Shown: positions 33,693 to 42,955 of the stretch, piece by piece
How the letters are laid out: each line of letters begins with the position of its first letter
How positions within the stretch are numbered: the stretch's first letter is position 1
NCBI GenBank assembly: GCA_045654645.1
Contig: JAZONR010000006.1
Span: forward strand, 1-52,005
Direction of reading: 5' to 3'
From: HGM04593 sp045654645
GTDB lineage: Bacteria > Bacteroidota > Bacteroidia > Bacteroidales > Bacteroidaceae
Length of the DNA stretch: 52,005 nucleotides
The notes under the pieces: model-generated
Databases searched by the model: none
What the model was told of the DNA's origin: nothing
Seen by the model: only the letters and a program-made list of their open reading frames with translations
Position numbers and translations under genes: made by a program

Positions 33693-33723
33693 TTGTATAT
33701 GCAGAAAAAATAGACTAATTTTG
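33693..33723 (+). promoter_or_regulatory. ilv operon promoter
   Basis: TTG (33693-33695), a 20-nt spacer and TAATTTTG (33716-33723) fit the consensus. The start is expected near 33730, giving a 100-nt leader before ilvD that holds a short open frame and two hairpins. Confidence 0.6.
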
Positions 33724-33749
33724 CACTCTGTTTTACCGGCGCAGCAATA

Positions 33750-33800
33750 ATGTACAGAATACATTTGCGCTCAGGTATTTATGGGCCTTTCTCAATGTAG
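33750..33800 (+). CDS. Candidate ilv leader peptide (16 aa)
   Basis: An ATG-started frame encodes MYRIHLRSGIYGPFSM and stops at 33800. It has two Ile and one Leu codon, modest for an attenuator peptide. It spans a 5' hairpin (GCGCA/TGCGC and AATGTA/TACATT, about 33739-33770) and ends within the terminator-like hairpin at 33786-33817. Whether it is translated is unknown. Confidence 0.35.
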   Translation: MYRIHLRSGIYGPFSM

Positions 33801-33817
33801 GGAAGGGTGTTTTTTTA
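33786..33817 (+). terminator. Possible attenuator terminator upstream of ilvD
   Basis: A 6-bp stem (33786-33791 with 33801-33806, one G-U pair) and 9-nt loop are followed by GTG and eight T residues. It lies 12 bp before the ilvD ATG, after the candidate leader peptide, where an attenuator would be. The short stem and the GTG before the T run make it weak. Confidence 0.4.
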
Positions 33818-33828
33818 TTGATATCTCT

Positions 33829-35631
33829 ATGAAAATAAAGCTTAGAAGTGCACAGAGTACCGAAGGACGCCGTATGGCAGGTGCAAGGGCTCTGTGGATA
33901 GCCAACGGAATGAAACGCGAGATGTTTGGCAAGCCTATAATAGCCATAGCCAACTCTTTTACCCAACTGGTGCCCGGGCACACGCATCTGCACGAGGCAG
34001 GGCAGATAGTGAAGGCCGAAATTGAGAAGTTGGGTTGCTATGCAGCCGAATTCAATACCATAGCAATTGATGATGGTATAGCAATGGGGCACGATGGTAT
34101 GTTGTACTCTCTCCCGTCGCGAGATATAATTGCCGACAGTGTGGAGTATATGTGCAATGCCCACAAGGTGGATGCGTTGGTGTGTATCTCCAATTGCGAC
34201 AAGATTACCCCGGGAATGTTGATGGCTGCAATGCGCTTGAATATCCCCACTGTGTTTGTTTCGGGTGGCCCAATGGAGAAGGGAACCTGGAAGAATGAAA
34301 ATCTTGACCTTGTGATTGCAATGGTGAAGGCTGCCGATACCACTGTGGGTGATGAGGAACTTGCCGAGATAGAGAAACGCTCCTGCCCCGGTTGCGGAAG
34401 CTGCTCGGGAATGTTCACAGCCAATTCGATGAATTCGCTCACCGAGGCCATTGGCCTGTCATTGCCCGGCAACGGCACAATCCTTGCCACACACACCAAC
34501 CGTGTGCAGTTGCTAAAGGATGCTGCAAAACAGATTGTGGTGAATGCTATGAAATATTATGGCGAGGGCGATGATAGCGTCTTGCCTCGCAGCATTGCAA
34601 CGCGTCAGGCTTTTCTCAATGCAATGACTCTTGACATTGCAATGGGTGGCTCCACAAACACCATACTTCACCTGCTTGCTGTTGCCGGTGAGGCGGGTGT
34701 CGATTTCACAATGAAAGATATTGATGCCTTGAGCCGTCGTGTGCCTTGTTTGTGCAAGCTTGCACCAAACAGCAACAGATACTCAATGCAGGATTGCGGT
34801 CGTGCAGGTGGAATACTCGGTATCCTTGGCGAGCTGGCAAAAGGCGGTTTGCTCGATACCTCGGTAAAGCGTGTCAATGGAGCAACACTCGCTCAAGACT
34901 TGGAGAAATACTGCATAACGGGCGATAACATCGACAGTGAAGCATTGCGCATCTACAGCACTGCTCCTGCAAATGTGTTCTGCAACACAATGGGTGCCCA
35001 GTCGTGTACATACGAGGAGCTCGACTGCGATAGGGTGAACGGTTGTATTCGCTCGCTCGAAAATGCCTACACGCGCGACGGTGGCTTGGCCATTCTCTTT
35101 GGAAATATTGCAACAGCCGGTTGTGTGGTCAAGACTGCCGGGGTGGATGAGGATATATGGCGTTTCAGTGGCACGGCAAAGGTCTTTGACTCGCAGGAGG
35201 CTGCGGTAGAGGGTATCCTTGGCGGTGATGTCAAGGCCGGCGATGTGGTTGTCATCATATACGAAGGCCCCAAAGGCGGTCCCGGTATGCAGGAGATGCT
35301 TTACCCCACATCCTACATAAAATCGCGTCATTTGGGCAAGGAGTGTGCTCTCATCACCGACGGCCGTTTCAGCGGCGGAACATCGGGGCTGAGCATAGGA
35401 CACATATCGCCCGAGGCTGCTGCCGGTGGCAACATTGGCAAGTTGCGCGACGGTGATATCATAGAGATTGACATTCCTGCCCGCACAATAAATGTGAGAC
35501 TGACAGATGAGGAGCTTGCTGCCCGAGAGATGTTCCCCATAACACGTAACCGCGTTATCTCCAAGAGCCTGAAGGCCTATGCAAGTATGGTGAGCTCTGC
35601 CGATAAGGGCGGAATAAGGATTATTGAATGA
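33829..35631 (+). CDS. ilvD: Dihydroxy-acid dehydratase
   Basis: IlvD dehydrates the dihydroxy acids of the Val and Ile pathways with an Fe-S cluster. From MKIKLRSAQS the protein has 600 residues, the normal size for the longer IlvD/Edd type. Cluster and active-site motifs are visible: CISNCDKITPGM, SCPGCGSCSGMFTANSMN, DCGRAGG and TDGRFSGGTSGLSIGH. The frame is open back to 33781, but that part lies in the leader. It heads the operon ilvD-ilvB-ilvN-ilvC. Confidence 0.97.
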   Translation: MKIKLRSAQSTEGRRMAGARALWIANGMKREMFGKPIIAIANSFTQLVPGHTHLHEAGQIVKAEIEKLGCYAAEFNTIAIDDGIAMGHDGMLYSLPSRDIIADSVEYMCNAHKVDALVCISNCDKITPGMLMAAMRLNIPTVFVSGGPMEKGTWKNENLDLVIAMVKAADTTVGDEELAEIEKRSCPGCGSCSGMFTANSMNSLTEAIGLSLPGNGTILATHTNRVQLLKDAAKQIVVNAMKYYGEGDDSVLPRSIATRQAFLNAMTLDIAMGGSTNTILHLLAVAGEAGVDFTMKDIDALSRRVPCLCKLAPNSNRYSMQDCGRAGGILGILGELAKGGLLDTSVKRVNGATLAQDLEKYCITGDNIDSEALRIYSTAPANVFCNTMGAQSCTYEELDCDRVNGCIRSLENAYTRDGGLAILFGNIATAGCVVKTAGVDEDIWRFSGTAKVFDSQEAAVEGILGGDVKAGDVVVIIYEGPKGGPGMQEMLYPTSYIKSRHLGKECALITDGRFSGGTSGLSIGHISPEAAAGGNIGKLRDGDIIEIDIPARTINVRLTDEELAAREMFPITRNRVISKSLKAYASMVSSADKGGIRIIE

Positions 35632-35637
35632 TTTTTT

Positions 35638-37335
35638 ATGAACAATAACGATATTATTACAGGTAGTGAGGCTCTTTTGCGCTCACTCATAAATGAAGGT
35701 GTTGATACTATTTTCGGTTATCCCGGCGGTTCAATAATGCCGGTATTCGATGCCTTGTATGACCACCGCAATGATTTCCGCAATGTGCTTGTACGCCACG
35801 AGCAGGGTGCTGTGCACGCTGCTCAGGGTTATGCACGCAGTTCGGGCAAGGTGGGTGTCTGCATTGTAACCAGTGGTCCCGGTGCAACCAACACCCTCAC
35901 CGGCATAAGTGATGCTATGCTCGACAGCACCCCTGTGGTGGTTATTGCCGGTCAGGTGAGCTCGGCGGTGCTGGGTACAGATGCCTTTCAGGAGATTGAC
36001 TTTGTGGGCATAACACAGCCTATCACAAAGTGGAGCTATCAGGTGCGTCGTCCCCAGGATGTTGCTTGGGCGGTTGCACGTGCCTTCTACATTGCCGGCA
36101 CAGGTCGTCCCGGTCCTGTGGTGCTCGACTTCACAAAGGATGCCCAGGTCTCTACTGTGGACTATGTCCCTGCAAAGGTGGATAGTGTGCGCAGCTATAT
36201 CCCCTATCCGGCTCCCTCAACAAGTGCGCTGGAGGAGGCTGCGCGCCTCATAAACAGGGCCGAGCGTCCTTTTATGCTTGTGGGGCAAGGTATTGAACTT
36301 GGTGAGGCACATACTGAACTTATGGATTTTGCCGAGAAGACAGGTATTCCCGTTGCACGAACATTGATGGGTCTTTCGGCCTTCCCGTCCGACCATCCGC
36401 TATGCGTGGGTATGCTTGGAATGCACGGAAACTATGGCCCCAATGTGAATACCAACGAATGTGATCTGCTCATTGCAGTGGGAATGCGTTTCAGCGACCG
36501 CGTAACCGGTAAACTTTCTACATACGCCAAACAGGCAAAGGTGATACACATTGATATCGATCACGCCGAGATAAACAAGAATGTGTTGGTCGATGTTCCT
36601 ATTGTGGGCGATTGCAAAGAGGTGCTTACACTGCTTATGCCTCTTGTGAAGCAGCGCACTCACACACAGTGGGTAGAGTCGTTCTTCAAGCTCAATGATA
36701 TTGAACACGCCAAGGTTACCCAAAAGGCGCTTCATCCCACCGAGGGACCTTTGCTGATGGGAGAGGTTGCGCGCAAAGTGAGCGAGGCTACAGCTAACAG
36801 TGCAATATTGGTTACCGATGTGGGTCAGAACCAGCTGATGTCGAGCCGCTACTTCAAGTTTACACAGCCTCACAGCATTCTCACATCGGGCGGTCTGGGT
36901 ACTATGGGCTACGGTCTTCCGGCTGCAATAGGTGCCAAGATTGCGATGCCGCATCGCACAGTGTGTCTCTTCACAGGAGACGGTGGTTTCCAGATGAATA
37001 TTCAGGAGCTTGGCACCATTATGGAGCAGGGCGTTGGCGTGAAGATTATATTGCTTAACAATAACTATCTGGGCAATGTGCGCCAGTGGCAGGAGCTGTT
37101 CTTTAACCATCGCTATTCGTGGACACCGATGCTCAATCCCGAATATTCGCTCATAGCACAGGGTTATGGCATTCCCTCGCGCCTTGTGATAGAGCGCAGT
37201 GAGCTCGACAATGCCATTGAAGAGATGCTTTCAACTCCGGGCCCCTATCTGTTGCACGTTGCAGTGAAAGAGGAAGACAATGTTATGCCGATGACACCTC
37301 CGGGAGCCTCGGTAAACGAAATGATATTTGAATAA
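35638..37335 (+). CDS. ilvB: Acetolactate synthase, large subunit
   Basis: This TPP- and FAD-dependent enzyme makes acetolactate and acetohydroxybutyrate. The 565-residue protein shows the catalytic Glu in VRHEQGAVH, the FAD-binding middle domain (RTLMGLSAFPSDHPLCVGMLGMHG, split as landmark), and the TPP-binding GDGGFQMN with LNNNYLGNVRQW. It starts 6 bp after ilvD and is followed by ilvN after 8 bp. Confidence 0.96.
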   Translation: MNNNDIITGSEALLRSLINEGVDTIFGYPGGSIMPVFDALYDHRNDFRNVLVRHEQGAVHAAQGYARSSGKVGVCIVTSGPGATNTLTGISDAMLDSTPVVVIAGQVSSAVLGTDAFQEIDFVGITQPITKWSYQVRRPQDVAWAVARAFYIAGTGRPGPVVLDFTKDAQVSTVDYVPAKVDSVRSYIPYPAPSTSALEEAARLINRAERPFMLVGQGIELGEAHTELMDFAEKTGIPVARTLMGLSAFPSDHPLCVGMLGMHGNYGPNVNTNECDLLIAVGMRFSDRVTGKLSTYAKQAKVIHIDIDHAEINKNVLVDVPIVGDCKEVLTLLMPLVKQRTHTQWVESFFKLNDIEHAKVTQKALHPTEGPLLMGEVARKVSEATANSAILVTDVGQNQLMSSRYFKFTQPHSILTSGGLGTMGYGLPAAIGAKIAMPHRTVCLFTGDGGFQMNIQELGTIMEQGVGVKIILLNNNYLGNVRQWQELFFNHRYSWTPMLNPEYSLIAQGYGIPSRLVIERSELDNAIEEMLSTPGPYLLHVAVKEEDNVMPMTPPGASVNEMIFE

Positions 37336-37343
37336 TTCTACTT

Positions 37344-37901
37344 ATGGAAAAGAAACTATTCACAATAATTATATATACCGAGAATATTGCCGGTATGCTT
37401 AACCAGGTTACAGCAGAGTTCACCCGCCGAATGATGAACATCGACACCATCACTGCTTCATCATCATCAATAGAGGGCGTGCACCGTTATACCATATCTC
37501 TTTGGGGCGAAGAGGATTCTGTGCAGAAGGTTACCAAGCGCATCGAAAAGAAGGTGGATGTGCTCAAGGCCGACTATTATACCGATAACGAGATATTCTT
37601 TCAAGAGGTAGCGCTCTACAAGCTCTCTACTCCCAAGATGCTTGAGAACAGCGATATTTCAAGGACAATACGCCACAGCAATGCGCGCATCATTGAGGTG
37701 AACTCCAACTACACTGTTGTGGAGATGACCGGCTCAACCGATATGGTTGTGGGGCTCTACAATGAATTTGTGGCTATGCAGTGTATGCTGCAGTTTGTGA
37801 AGTCGGGACGTGTGGCTGTTCCGCGTGCGCTGCACGACAATCAGGCCGACCTCCTCTTTAATAGTGATTACAAACGTAAATCAATAAAGAATAGCAATTA
37901 A
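37344..37901 (+). CDS. ilvN: Acetolactate synthase, small (regulatory) subunit
   Basis: The 185-residue protein begins with an ACT domain (FTIIIYTENIAGMLNQVTAEFTRR in part), which binds valine for feedback control. Its C-terminal domain follows from about residue 85 (LYKLSTPKML, ARIIEVNSNYTVVEMTG). It sits between ilvB and ilvC. Many Bacteroides ilv operons, as I recall them, carry an acyl-ACP thioesterase gene after this position; here ilvC follows after only 13 bp. Confidence 0.94.
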   Translation: MEKKLFTIIIYTENIAGMLNQVTAEFTRRMMNIDTITASSSSIEGVHRYTISLWGEEDSVQKVTKRIEKKVDVLKADYYTDNEIFFQEVALYKLSTPKMLENSDISRTIRHSNARIIEVNSNYTVVEMTGSTDMVVGLYNEFVAMQCMLQFVKSGRVAVPRALHDNQADLLFNSDYKRKSIKNSN

Positions 37902-37914
37902 AAAAAATACTTTT

Positions 37915-38958
37915 ATGGCAGAAATTAATTTTGGTGGAGTGATAGAGACTGTTGTTACTCCCAAGGAGTTCTCTCTTGAGAAGGCTCTCGAGGTACTCAA
38001 GAACGAGACAATTGCAGTGTTGGGTTATGGTGTGCAGGGTCCTGGTCAGGCTTGCAACCTGCGCGATAATGGCTTCAATGTCATTGTGGGCCAGCGTCAG
38101 GGTGCAACTTATGACAAGGCTGTGAATGATGGCTGGGTGCCCGGCGAGACTCTCTTCAGCATTGAGGAGGCTGCAAAGCGCGGCACAATCATCTGTATGC
38201 TGCTTTCCGATGCAGCTCAGATTGCTGTTTGGCCCACTATTGAGCAGTATGTAACAGCAGGCAAGGCGCTCTACTTCTCTCACGGTTTCGGTATCAACTG
38301 GAGCGACAGGACAGGTATCGTTCCTTCGGCCGATGTGGATGTGATAATGGTTGCTCCCAAGGGGTCTGGCACATCGCTTCGCACAATGTTCCTCGAGGGT
38401 CGTGGTGTAAATGCTTCTTATGCCGTTCATCAGGATGCTACCGGCAATGCTCTTGAGCGCGTGCTTGCATTTGGTATCGGCATTGGCTCGGGCTATCTCT
38501 TTGAGACAACTTTCGAGCGCGAGGCTGTTTCCGACCTCACCGGCGAGCGTGGCTCTCTTATGGGTGCTATCCAGGGCCTTTTCCTTGCTCAGTATGAGGT
38601 GTTGCGCGAGAATGGACACACTCCCTCCGAGGCTTTCAACGAGACTGTTGAGGAACTCACCCAGTCGCTTATGCCGCTTTTCTCGGCAAAGGGTATGGAC
38701 TGGATGTATGCAAACTGTTCAACAACAGCACAGCGTGGCGCACTCGACTGGATGACTCCTTTCCACGATGCAATTAAGCCCGTTATGTACAAGCTTTATG
38801 AGTCTGTCAAGAGTGGCAACGAAGCGCAGATTTCAATAGACTCCAATTCGCAGCCCGACTATCGTGCAAAGCTCAATGAAGAGCTCAAGGCGTTGCGCGA
38901 GAGCGAGATGTGGCGCACTGCCGAGGCTGTGCGCAAGCTGCGTCCCGAGAATAATTGA
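37915..38958 (+). CDS. ilvC: Ketol-acid reductoisomerase
   Basis: IlvC isomerises and reduces acetolactate and acetohydroxybutyrate with NADPH and magnesium. The 347-residue class I protein shows the Rossmann motif VLGYGVQGPGQA, the cofactor-loop segment GQRQGATYDKA, SHGFGINW, VAPKGSGTSLR and the metal-binding DLTGERGSLMGA. The insertion of Pro in the glycine-rich motif is usual in Bacteroidetes. A terminator follows at 38974-39003, closing the ilv operon. Confidence 0.96.
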   Translation: MAEINFGGVIETVVTPKEFSLEKALEVLKNETIAVLGYGVQGPGQACNLRDNGFNVIVGQRQGATYDKAVNDGWVPGETLFSIEEAAKRGTIICMLLSDAAQIAVWPTIEQYVTAGKALYFSHGFGINWSDRTGIVPSADVDVIMVAPKGSGTSLRTMFLEGRGVNASYAVHQDATGNALERVLAFGIGIGSGYLFETTFEREAVSDLTGERGSLMGAIQGLFLAQYEVLRENGHTPSEAFNETVEELTQSLMPLFSAKGMDWMYANCSTTAQRGALDWMTPFHDAIKPVMYKLYESVKSGNEAQISIDSNSQPDYRAKLNEELKALRESEMWRTAEAVRKLRPENN

Positions 38959-38973
38959 GAAATACAATATTCC

Positions 38974-39003
38974 GCATTGCCGCTTTAGTGCAATGCCGTT
39001 TTT
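38974..39003 (+). terminator. ilv operon terminator
   Basis: A 7-bp stem GCATTGC/GCAATGC (38974-38980 with 38990-38996) is followed by CGTTTTT. Confidence 0.75.
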
Positions 39004-39007
39004 GCAG

Positions 39008-39050
39008 GAATAGGGAAATTCCCCGTAAAGGGTAGGATTTTTCCCTATTC
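39008..39050. repeat. Second hairpin downstream of ilvC
   Basis: An 11-bp perfect inverted repeat, GAATAGGGAAA (39008-39018) with TTTCCCTATTC (39040-39050), encloses a smaller CCC/GGG pairing. It lies between the ilv terminator and the promoter of the next gene, and may back up termination. Confidence 0.6.
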
Positions 39051-39068
39051 TTGCTGTTTTTATGTATA

Positions 39069-39076
39069 TATATTTG
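39069..39076 (+). promoter_or_regulatory. -7 box for the repeat-rich secreted protein gene
   Basis: TATATTTG matches TAnnTTTG, 31 nt before the start codon. A TTG 15 nt upstream is closer than usual, so the -33 element is unclear. Confidence 0.45.
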
Positions 39077-39107
39077 CATCAGGAAAATCTCATAAAATTA
39101 TATAGCT

Positions 39108-40304
39108 ATGAAAAAGTTCTTTCTGTTTTTGTTGTTGGTGGCTCCGCTGGCAGCCTGGTCTCAGACCGATGACCTTTACTTCGTTCCTAAGAAACAGAAG
39201 GCACAGCTTGTTGTAAAGGGTGCCGAGGAGGTCTATTTTGTTGGCGACAACGACTATGTTGGCGACAGTGCAGTAGATGTGGTGGCAGATGGGTACTACA
39301 CCAATGATATCTATGAGCTCACAGATGAGTACCGATATTCTACACGTATTGTCCGTTTCCAGTCGCCCCGCAGGCTTTATGGCAGCAGTCTCTTTTGGGA
39401 CCTGCACTATGGCAGTGGATTCAATGACTGGTATGTCTATGATGACGGATACACCATAAACATAGTTCCCACCTTTAACAATCCTTTGGCCTATTGTAAT
39501 AACAGCTACTGGTATGGCTATGGATATAATTGGTGGAACTGGTGGAACTGGGATGGGCACAATCACTATTGGGGCTGTCATAGCTATCCTAATTACTATG
39601 CTCCTGTTAGCACATCGTGGCGTCCTGCCTATAGAAACAATGTGCCCACAAACTCATCTGTAATCAACGGCTTCCGCCGCGAGAATGAGGGTGTTAAGTA
39701 TCCTATTACAAATGTTACAAACCCAAGGCGTCAGCAGCCCGCCCGCACGGCAGTGAACGGTAACAGCGAGCAGCGCAGGCAGCAGCCCACCCGCACGGCA
39801 GTGAACGGCAACAGCGAGCAGCGCAGGCAGCAGCCCACCCGCACAGCAGTGAACGGCAGCAACGCACAGCGCAGGCAGCAGCCCACCCGCACAGCGGTGA
39901 ATGGCAACAACGCACAGCGCAGGCAACAACCCACCCGCACAGCGGTGAACGGTAACGGCGGTGTGCGTAATCAGGATAACAGCGCAAGCGCAATACGTCG
40001 TCAGCAGCAGCGTCGTGAGAACGTAACCGCAAATAGCAGTGCAGCATCGAACCGTCGTGGTGCAGGAACTGTTGTGAGTGGCGCTACACACAACAATTCA
40101 TCAGCCGGGTACAACCGTCCAAGCAGCACCAGTGTCTCTCGTTCAAGAGGCGGCTCAAGCTCAGGTGCTGTGCGCAGTAGTGCTGCGAGTAGCTCACGTG
40201 GCTACAGTGGTGGCTCAAGCAGCTCCGGCGGTGGCTCCGGAAGTTCCGGTGGTTCAAGTAGCAGCTCCGGCAGCAGCTCACGCAGTGGCGGCTCACGCAG
40301 ATGA
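39108..40304 (+). CDS. Secreted repeat-rich hypothetical protein
   Basis: The 398-residue protein has a clear signal peptide (MKKFFLFLLLVAPLAAWSQ). The N-terminal region (20-185) is rich in Tyr, Trp and Asp, with YGYGYNWWNWWNWDGHNHYWG. Five 16-residue tandem units of the type RRQQPTRTAVNGNSEQ follow at about 207-286. The last 95 residues are mostly Ser and Gly. The product is probably in the envelope or exposed. I recognise no domain. It has its own promoter and precedes the FadL-like gene by 60 bp. Confidence 0.8.
   Translation: MKKFFLFLLLVAPLAAWSQTDDLYFVPKKQKAQLVVKGAEEVYFVGDNDYVGDSAVDVVADGYYTNDIYELTDEYRYSTRIVRFQSPRRLYGSSLFWDLHYGSGFNDWYVYDDGYTINIVPTFNNPLAYCNNSYWYGYGYNWWNWWNWDGHNHYWGCHSYPNYYAPVSTSWRPAYRNNVPTNSSVINGFRRENEGVKYPITNVTNPRRQQPARTAVNGNSEQRRQQPTRTAVNGNSEQRRQQPTRTAVNGSNAQRRQQPTRTAVNGNNAQRRQQPTRTAVNGNGGVRNQDNSASAIRRQQQRRENVTANSSAASNRRGAGTVVSGATHNNSSAGYNRPSSTSVSRSRGGSSSGAVRSSAASSSRGYSGGSSSSGGGSGSSGGSSSSSGSSSRSGGSRR
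39726..39965 (+). repeat. Five 48-bp in-frame tandem repeats
   Basis: Units start at 39726, 39774, 39822, 39870 and 39918. Each encodes RRQQPxRTAVNG plus four variable residues. The DNA copies are nearly identical, which points to recent slippage or recombination, and the copy number may vary between strains. Confidence 0.9.
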
Positions 40305-40364
40305 TGCACCATCCCATATAAACTGTAAAAAGGGGTGATTAATTGACTTAAAAGATTATTTACT

Positions 40365-41882
40365 ATGAAACGCACACTATTATATATATTTCTCTCTCTA
40401 CCGTTAGGCCTATGTGCACAGAATATGTATGACGCGGCATCATTCCTCGGTAATGACCTCTCGGGTACTGCGCGTTATATCGGTATGGCCGGTTCTATGA
40501 GTGCGCTTGGTGCCGACCTCTCAACGATGTCCACCAATCCGGCCGGAATTGCGCTCTATCGAAGCAATGACCTCTCTTTCACAGCAGGTATGAACATAAA
40601 GGACAATAGCGCTGCTTATGAGGGAACAACAGTGCAAAGCAGCAACATCAACGGCTTTGTTAGCAATGCTTCGTTTGTATTCTCTATGGACCTGGGCTGT
40701 AAAAATGCAAAATTTCTGAATTTGGCATTTGGTTACCGCAAGAAGAATAATCTTGATGCAAACTTTGAAATGTTTGGCAATGCCGGTATATTTTCTCAGC
40801 AGTATATAATTGACCTCATATATAAGAAAAATCCTTTCGATTTCAACAGTATGAGCGGTGATATGTACCAAGGTTTTGGCTACAGTTGGCTATCGTTGCT
40901 TGCTGCCGATGGCTATTTGCACGACGGTGAGAATTTTATAACGGACGCTGAGGGAAATCTTATGTGGGCGCCAAAGGACATTTCATTCTACCAAGAGGAG
41001 CGTGGTGGCGTTGATGTTATGGATCTCAATGCATCACTTAATATTGCCGATAGGGGTTATGTTGGAATTACTCTTGGTATTGCAAATGTTAATTATGGCC
41101 GCTCCGGTTGGTATAGTGATGTTGATGCAGATGGTCGCAACATCTATACGATGGAAACGAACCGTTATATAGAGGGTACGGGCTTTGATTTAAAGTTGGG
41201 TGCTATTGTGCGTCCATTTAAATATTCTCCCTTTAAATTAGGATTTTCGTTGCATACACCAACCTGGTATCAGCTCAATGAGTACTTCTCGGCAGCGGTT
41301 GATGATGGTCGTGGCTCTTATGTGAGTACAATAGATTCCGGGTTCTATGAAGGGGATTTTACAGTATCGAGCAGCCTTGCAACACCTTGGCGTTTCAACG
41401 CTTCAATGGCCTACACCTTTGGCACTTATGTGGCTTTGGATGCTGAATATGAATATGCTAACTATGCCCAGTCCAAGTTCTATTCAAGGTCGGCTGTGTG
41501 CACGGCGCAAAATGAGGAGATGAGACGTAACCTAAAGGAAGAGCACACTGTGCGTGCCGGTGCAGAGTTCAACTACAAGGGGTTTGCGTTGCGTGCCGGA
41601 TATAACTATTCAACAGCTCCTTTCGAGGCCGATGCCTACAAAAACCTTGACAATGCCAGCGTTGTGGAGACATCTACCGAGTATATGAATAGATTTGACA
41701 AGCACGTTGCGACGCTTGGACTGGGATACCGTGGAAAGATTGTCTATTTTGACCTTGCTTATATGATGGAGACTCAAAAGGCCGATTTCTTTCCATTCTA
41801 TGATACGGAATACATTAATCCGGCCGCAAGCGTAGACCTCACAAACCACAATGTGGTTGCAACATTAGGTCTAAGGTTTTAA
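40365..41882 (+). CDS. OmpP1/FadL/TodX-like outer-membrane transporter
   Basis: The 505-residue protein has a signal peptide (LSLPLGLCAQ) and the N-terminal motif of this group: GTARYIGMAGSMSALGADLSTMSTNPAG, split here as landmark around SALGADLS. A long beta barrel ends in an aromatic residue (TLGLRF). The family imports hydrophobic compounds; Bacteroidetes members are often labelled hemin receptor without proof. Its stop codon is 2 bp from the stop of the convergent DUF4421 gene, with no terminator between. Confidence 0.88.
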   Translation: MKRTLLYIFLSLPLGLCAQNMYDAASFLGNDLSGTARYIGMAGSMSALGADLSTMSTNPAGIALYRSNDLSFTAGMNIKDNSAAYEGTTVQSSNINGFVSNASFVFSMDLGCKNAKFLNLAFGYRKKNNLDANFEMFGNAGIFSQQYIIDLIYKKNPFDFNSMSGDMYQGFGYSWLSLLAADGYLHDGENFITDAEGNLMWAPKDISFYQEERGGVDVMDLNASLNIADRGYVGITLGIANVNYGRSGWYSDVDADGRNIYTMETNRYIEGTGFDLKLGAIVRPFKYSPFKLGFSLHTPTWYQLNEYFSAAVDDGRGSYVSTIDSGFYEGDFTVSSSLATPWRFNASMAYTFGTYVALDAEYEYANYAQSKFYSRSAVCTAQNEEMRRNLKEEHTVRAGAEFNYKGFALRAGYNYSTAPFEADAYKNLDNASVVETSTEYMNRFDKHVATLGLGYRGKIVYFDLAYMMETQKADFFPFYDTEYINPAASVDLTNHNVVATLGLRF

Positions 41883-41884
41883 TG

Positions 41885-42952
41885 TTATTTCCTGCGCCAG
41901 AAATTGAAGCCGGCATAGACCTTTATAATGCCGAAACCGTTGATTATCGATATTTGTGGCTTACTGTAGGTGTAGGTTTGTGCTACCAATGATGCGCCGG
42001 CAAAGTATTTTCCGGTGTTGTATACAACGGCTGCACGTGTTATGAAATCGAAATTGATGCTCGACAGCAAATTATTGCTGTCGGGCAATTTTAATGATGA
42101 GTGCTTGTAACCGACAGCGGGTGTGAATGAGATGTTTGCCAGGAAATTCTTGGCGAATACCCAGTTATAGGTGTAACCGAGGTTGAGGCTGAAATCGTGG
42201 TAGCTGATGTTCTCGAATTTGAGCCCCGGGCTTAGAAATTGCTCTATCTTGGGGTCAAGTTCTTTGTGGTTGAAAGTGAATTGCTGGTAGTTGTAATTCA
42301 TTCCAAGAATGAAAGAGCCGGCGCTATGAAGTTGGTTGCTGGATTGTGCATAGGCGGCCTGGTGTGTGAAACGCTTGTTGAAAGCATAGCACAGGTTGAA
42401 GCCTATCTGTTTTGTGTCAAGTCCCTCAAAGTTCCTGTTGAAATTGGTCAGCTCCTTGCCGTCGTTGTTGAAGCCGCTTAGTTTGCTTATGTTGCAGCCT
42501 TGGTTGTTCTCGCGGTAGAAGAGGTCTAACCCAAACCTCGCCGAGTAGAGGCTTGTGTTGAAATCTATTGCAGGATTGTTATCTTGCAGGTCTATACTGT
42601 ATCCCACCGCCAGCCATCTCCAGGCTATGCTCAGCCCCAGTTTGTCTCTGTGCTGTGGCGTAAATGAGATGCTCTGTTTGCCCTCTTCTGTGGCAAAACG
42701 ATAGTGCTCATAGCTGTGGGAATATCCGGGGTAGAGAGCAAAATTGTATCTGTTTGGAGCAACAAAAGCAGTGTCGGTGTCATTCAGCACCCAGGCAATG
42801 AAGTCTATTGTCTTTGTGATGAAATTGCCGTTGCTCTTCTGCGCAGCATTGGCTGTTTCAACAGTTTGAGCCTTTGGCACAGCTGTCAATAGAAGCATTG
42901 TTGCCAGTGCTGCAACCCTTTTAATTTGCGCACTCCTGAATTTTGTGAACAT
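41885..42952 (-). CDS. DUF4421 family outer-membrane-like protein
   Basis: The 355-residue protein has a signal peptide (ALATMLLLTAVPKAQ) and a beta-strand-rich body with YNFALYPGYSHSYEHYRF and SIAWRWLAVGYSIDL, matching DUF4421, a probable small outer-membrane barrel of unknown role. It ends GFNFWRRK. It starts 3 bp after the oxidoreductase gene, as last gene of the minus-strand cluster from 46802. Confidence 0.82.
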   Translation of the reverse strand: MFTKFRSAQIKRVAALATMLLLTAVPKAQTVETANAAQKSNGNFITKTIDFIAWVLNDTDTAFVAPNRYNFALYPGYSHSYEHYRFATEEGKQSISFTPQHRDKLGLSIAWRWLAVGYSIDLQDNNPAIDFNTSLYSARFGLDLFYRENNQGCNISKLSGFNNDGKELTNFNRNFEGLDTKQIGFNLCYAFNKRFTHQAAYAQSSNQLHSAGSFILGMNYNYQQFTFNHKELDPKIEQFLSPGLKFENISYHDFSLNLGYTYNWVFAKNFLANISFTPAVGYKHSSLKLPDSNNLLSSINFDFITRAAVVYNTGKYFAGASLVAQTYTYSKPQISIINGFGIIKVYAGFNFWRRK

Positions 42953-42955
42953 AGC

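Noticed and set aside
39654..40091. Minus-strand Cys/Leu-rich repetitive open frames
   Set aside because: They mirror the 48-bp repeats of the secreted-protein gene on the other strand; low complexity explains their length.
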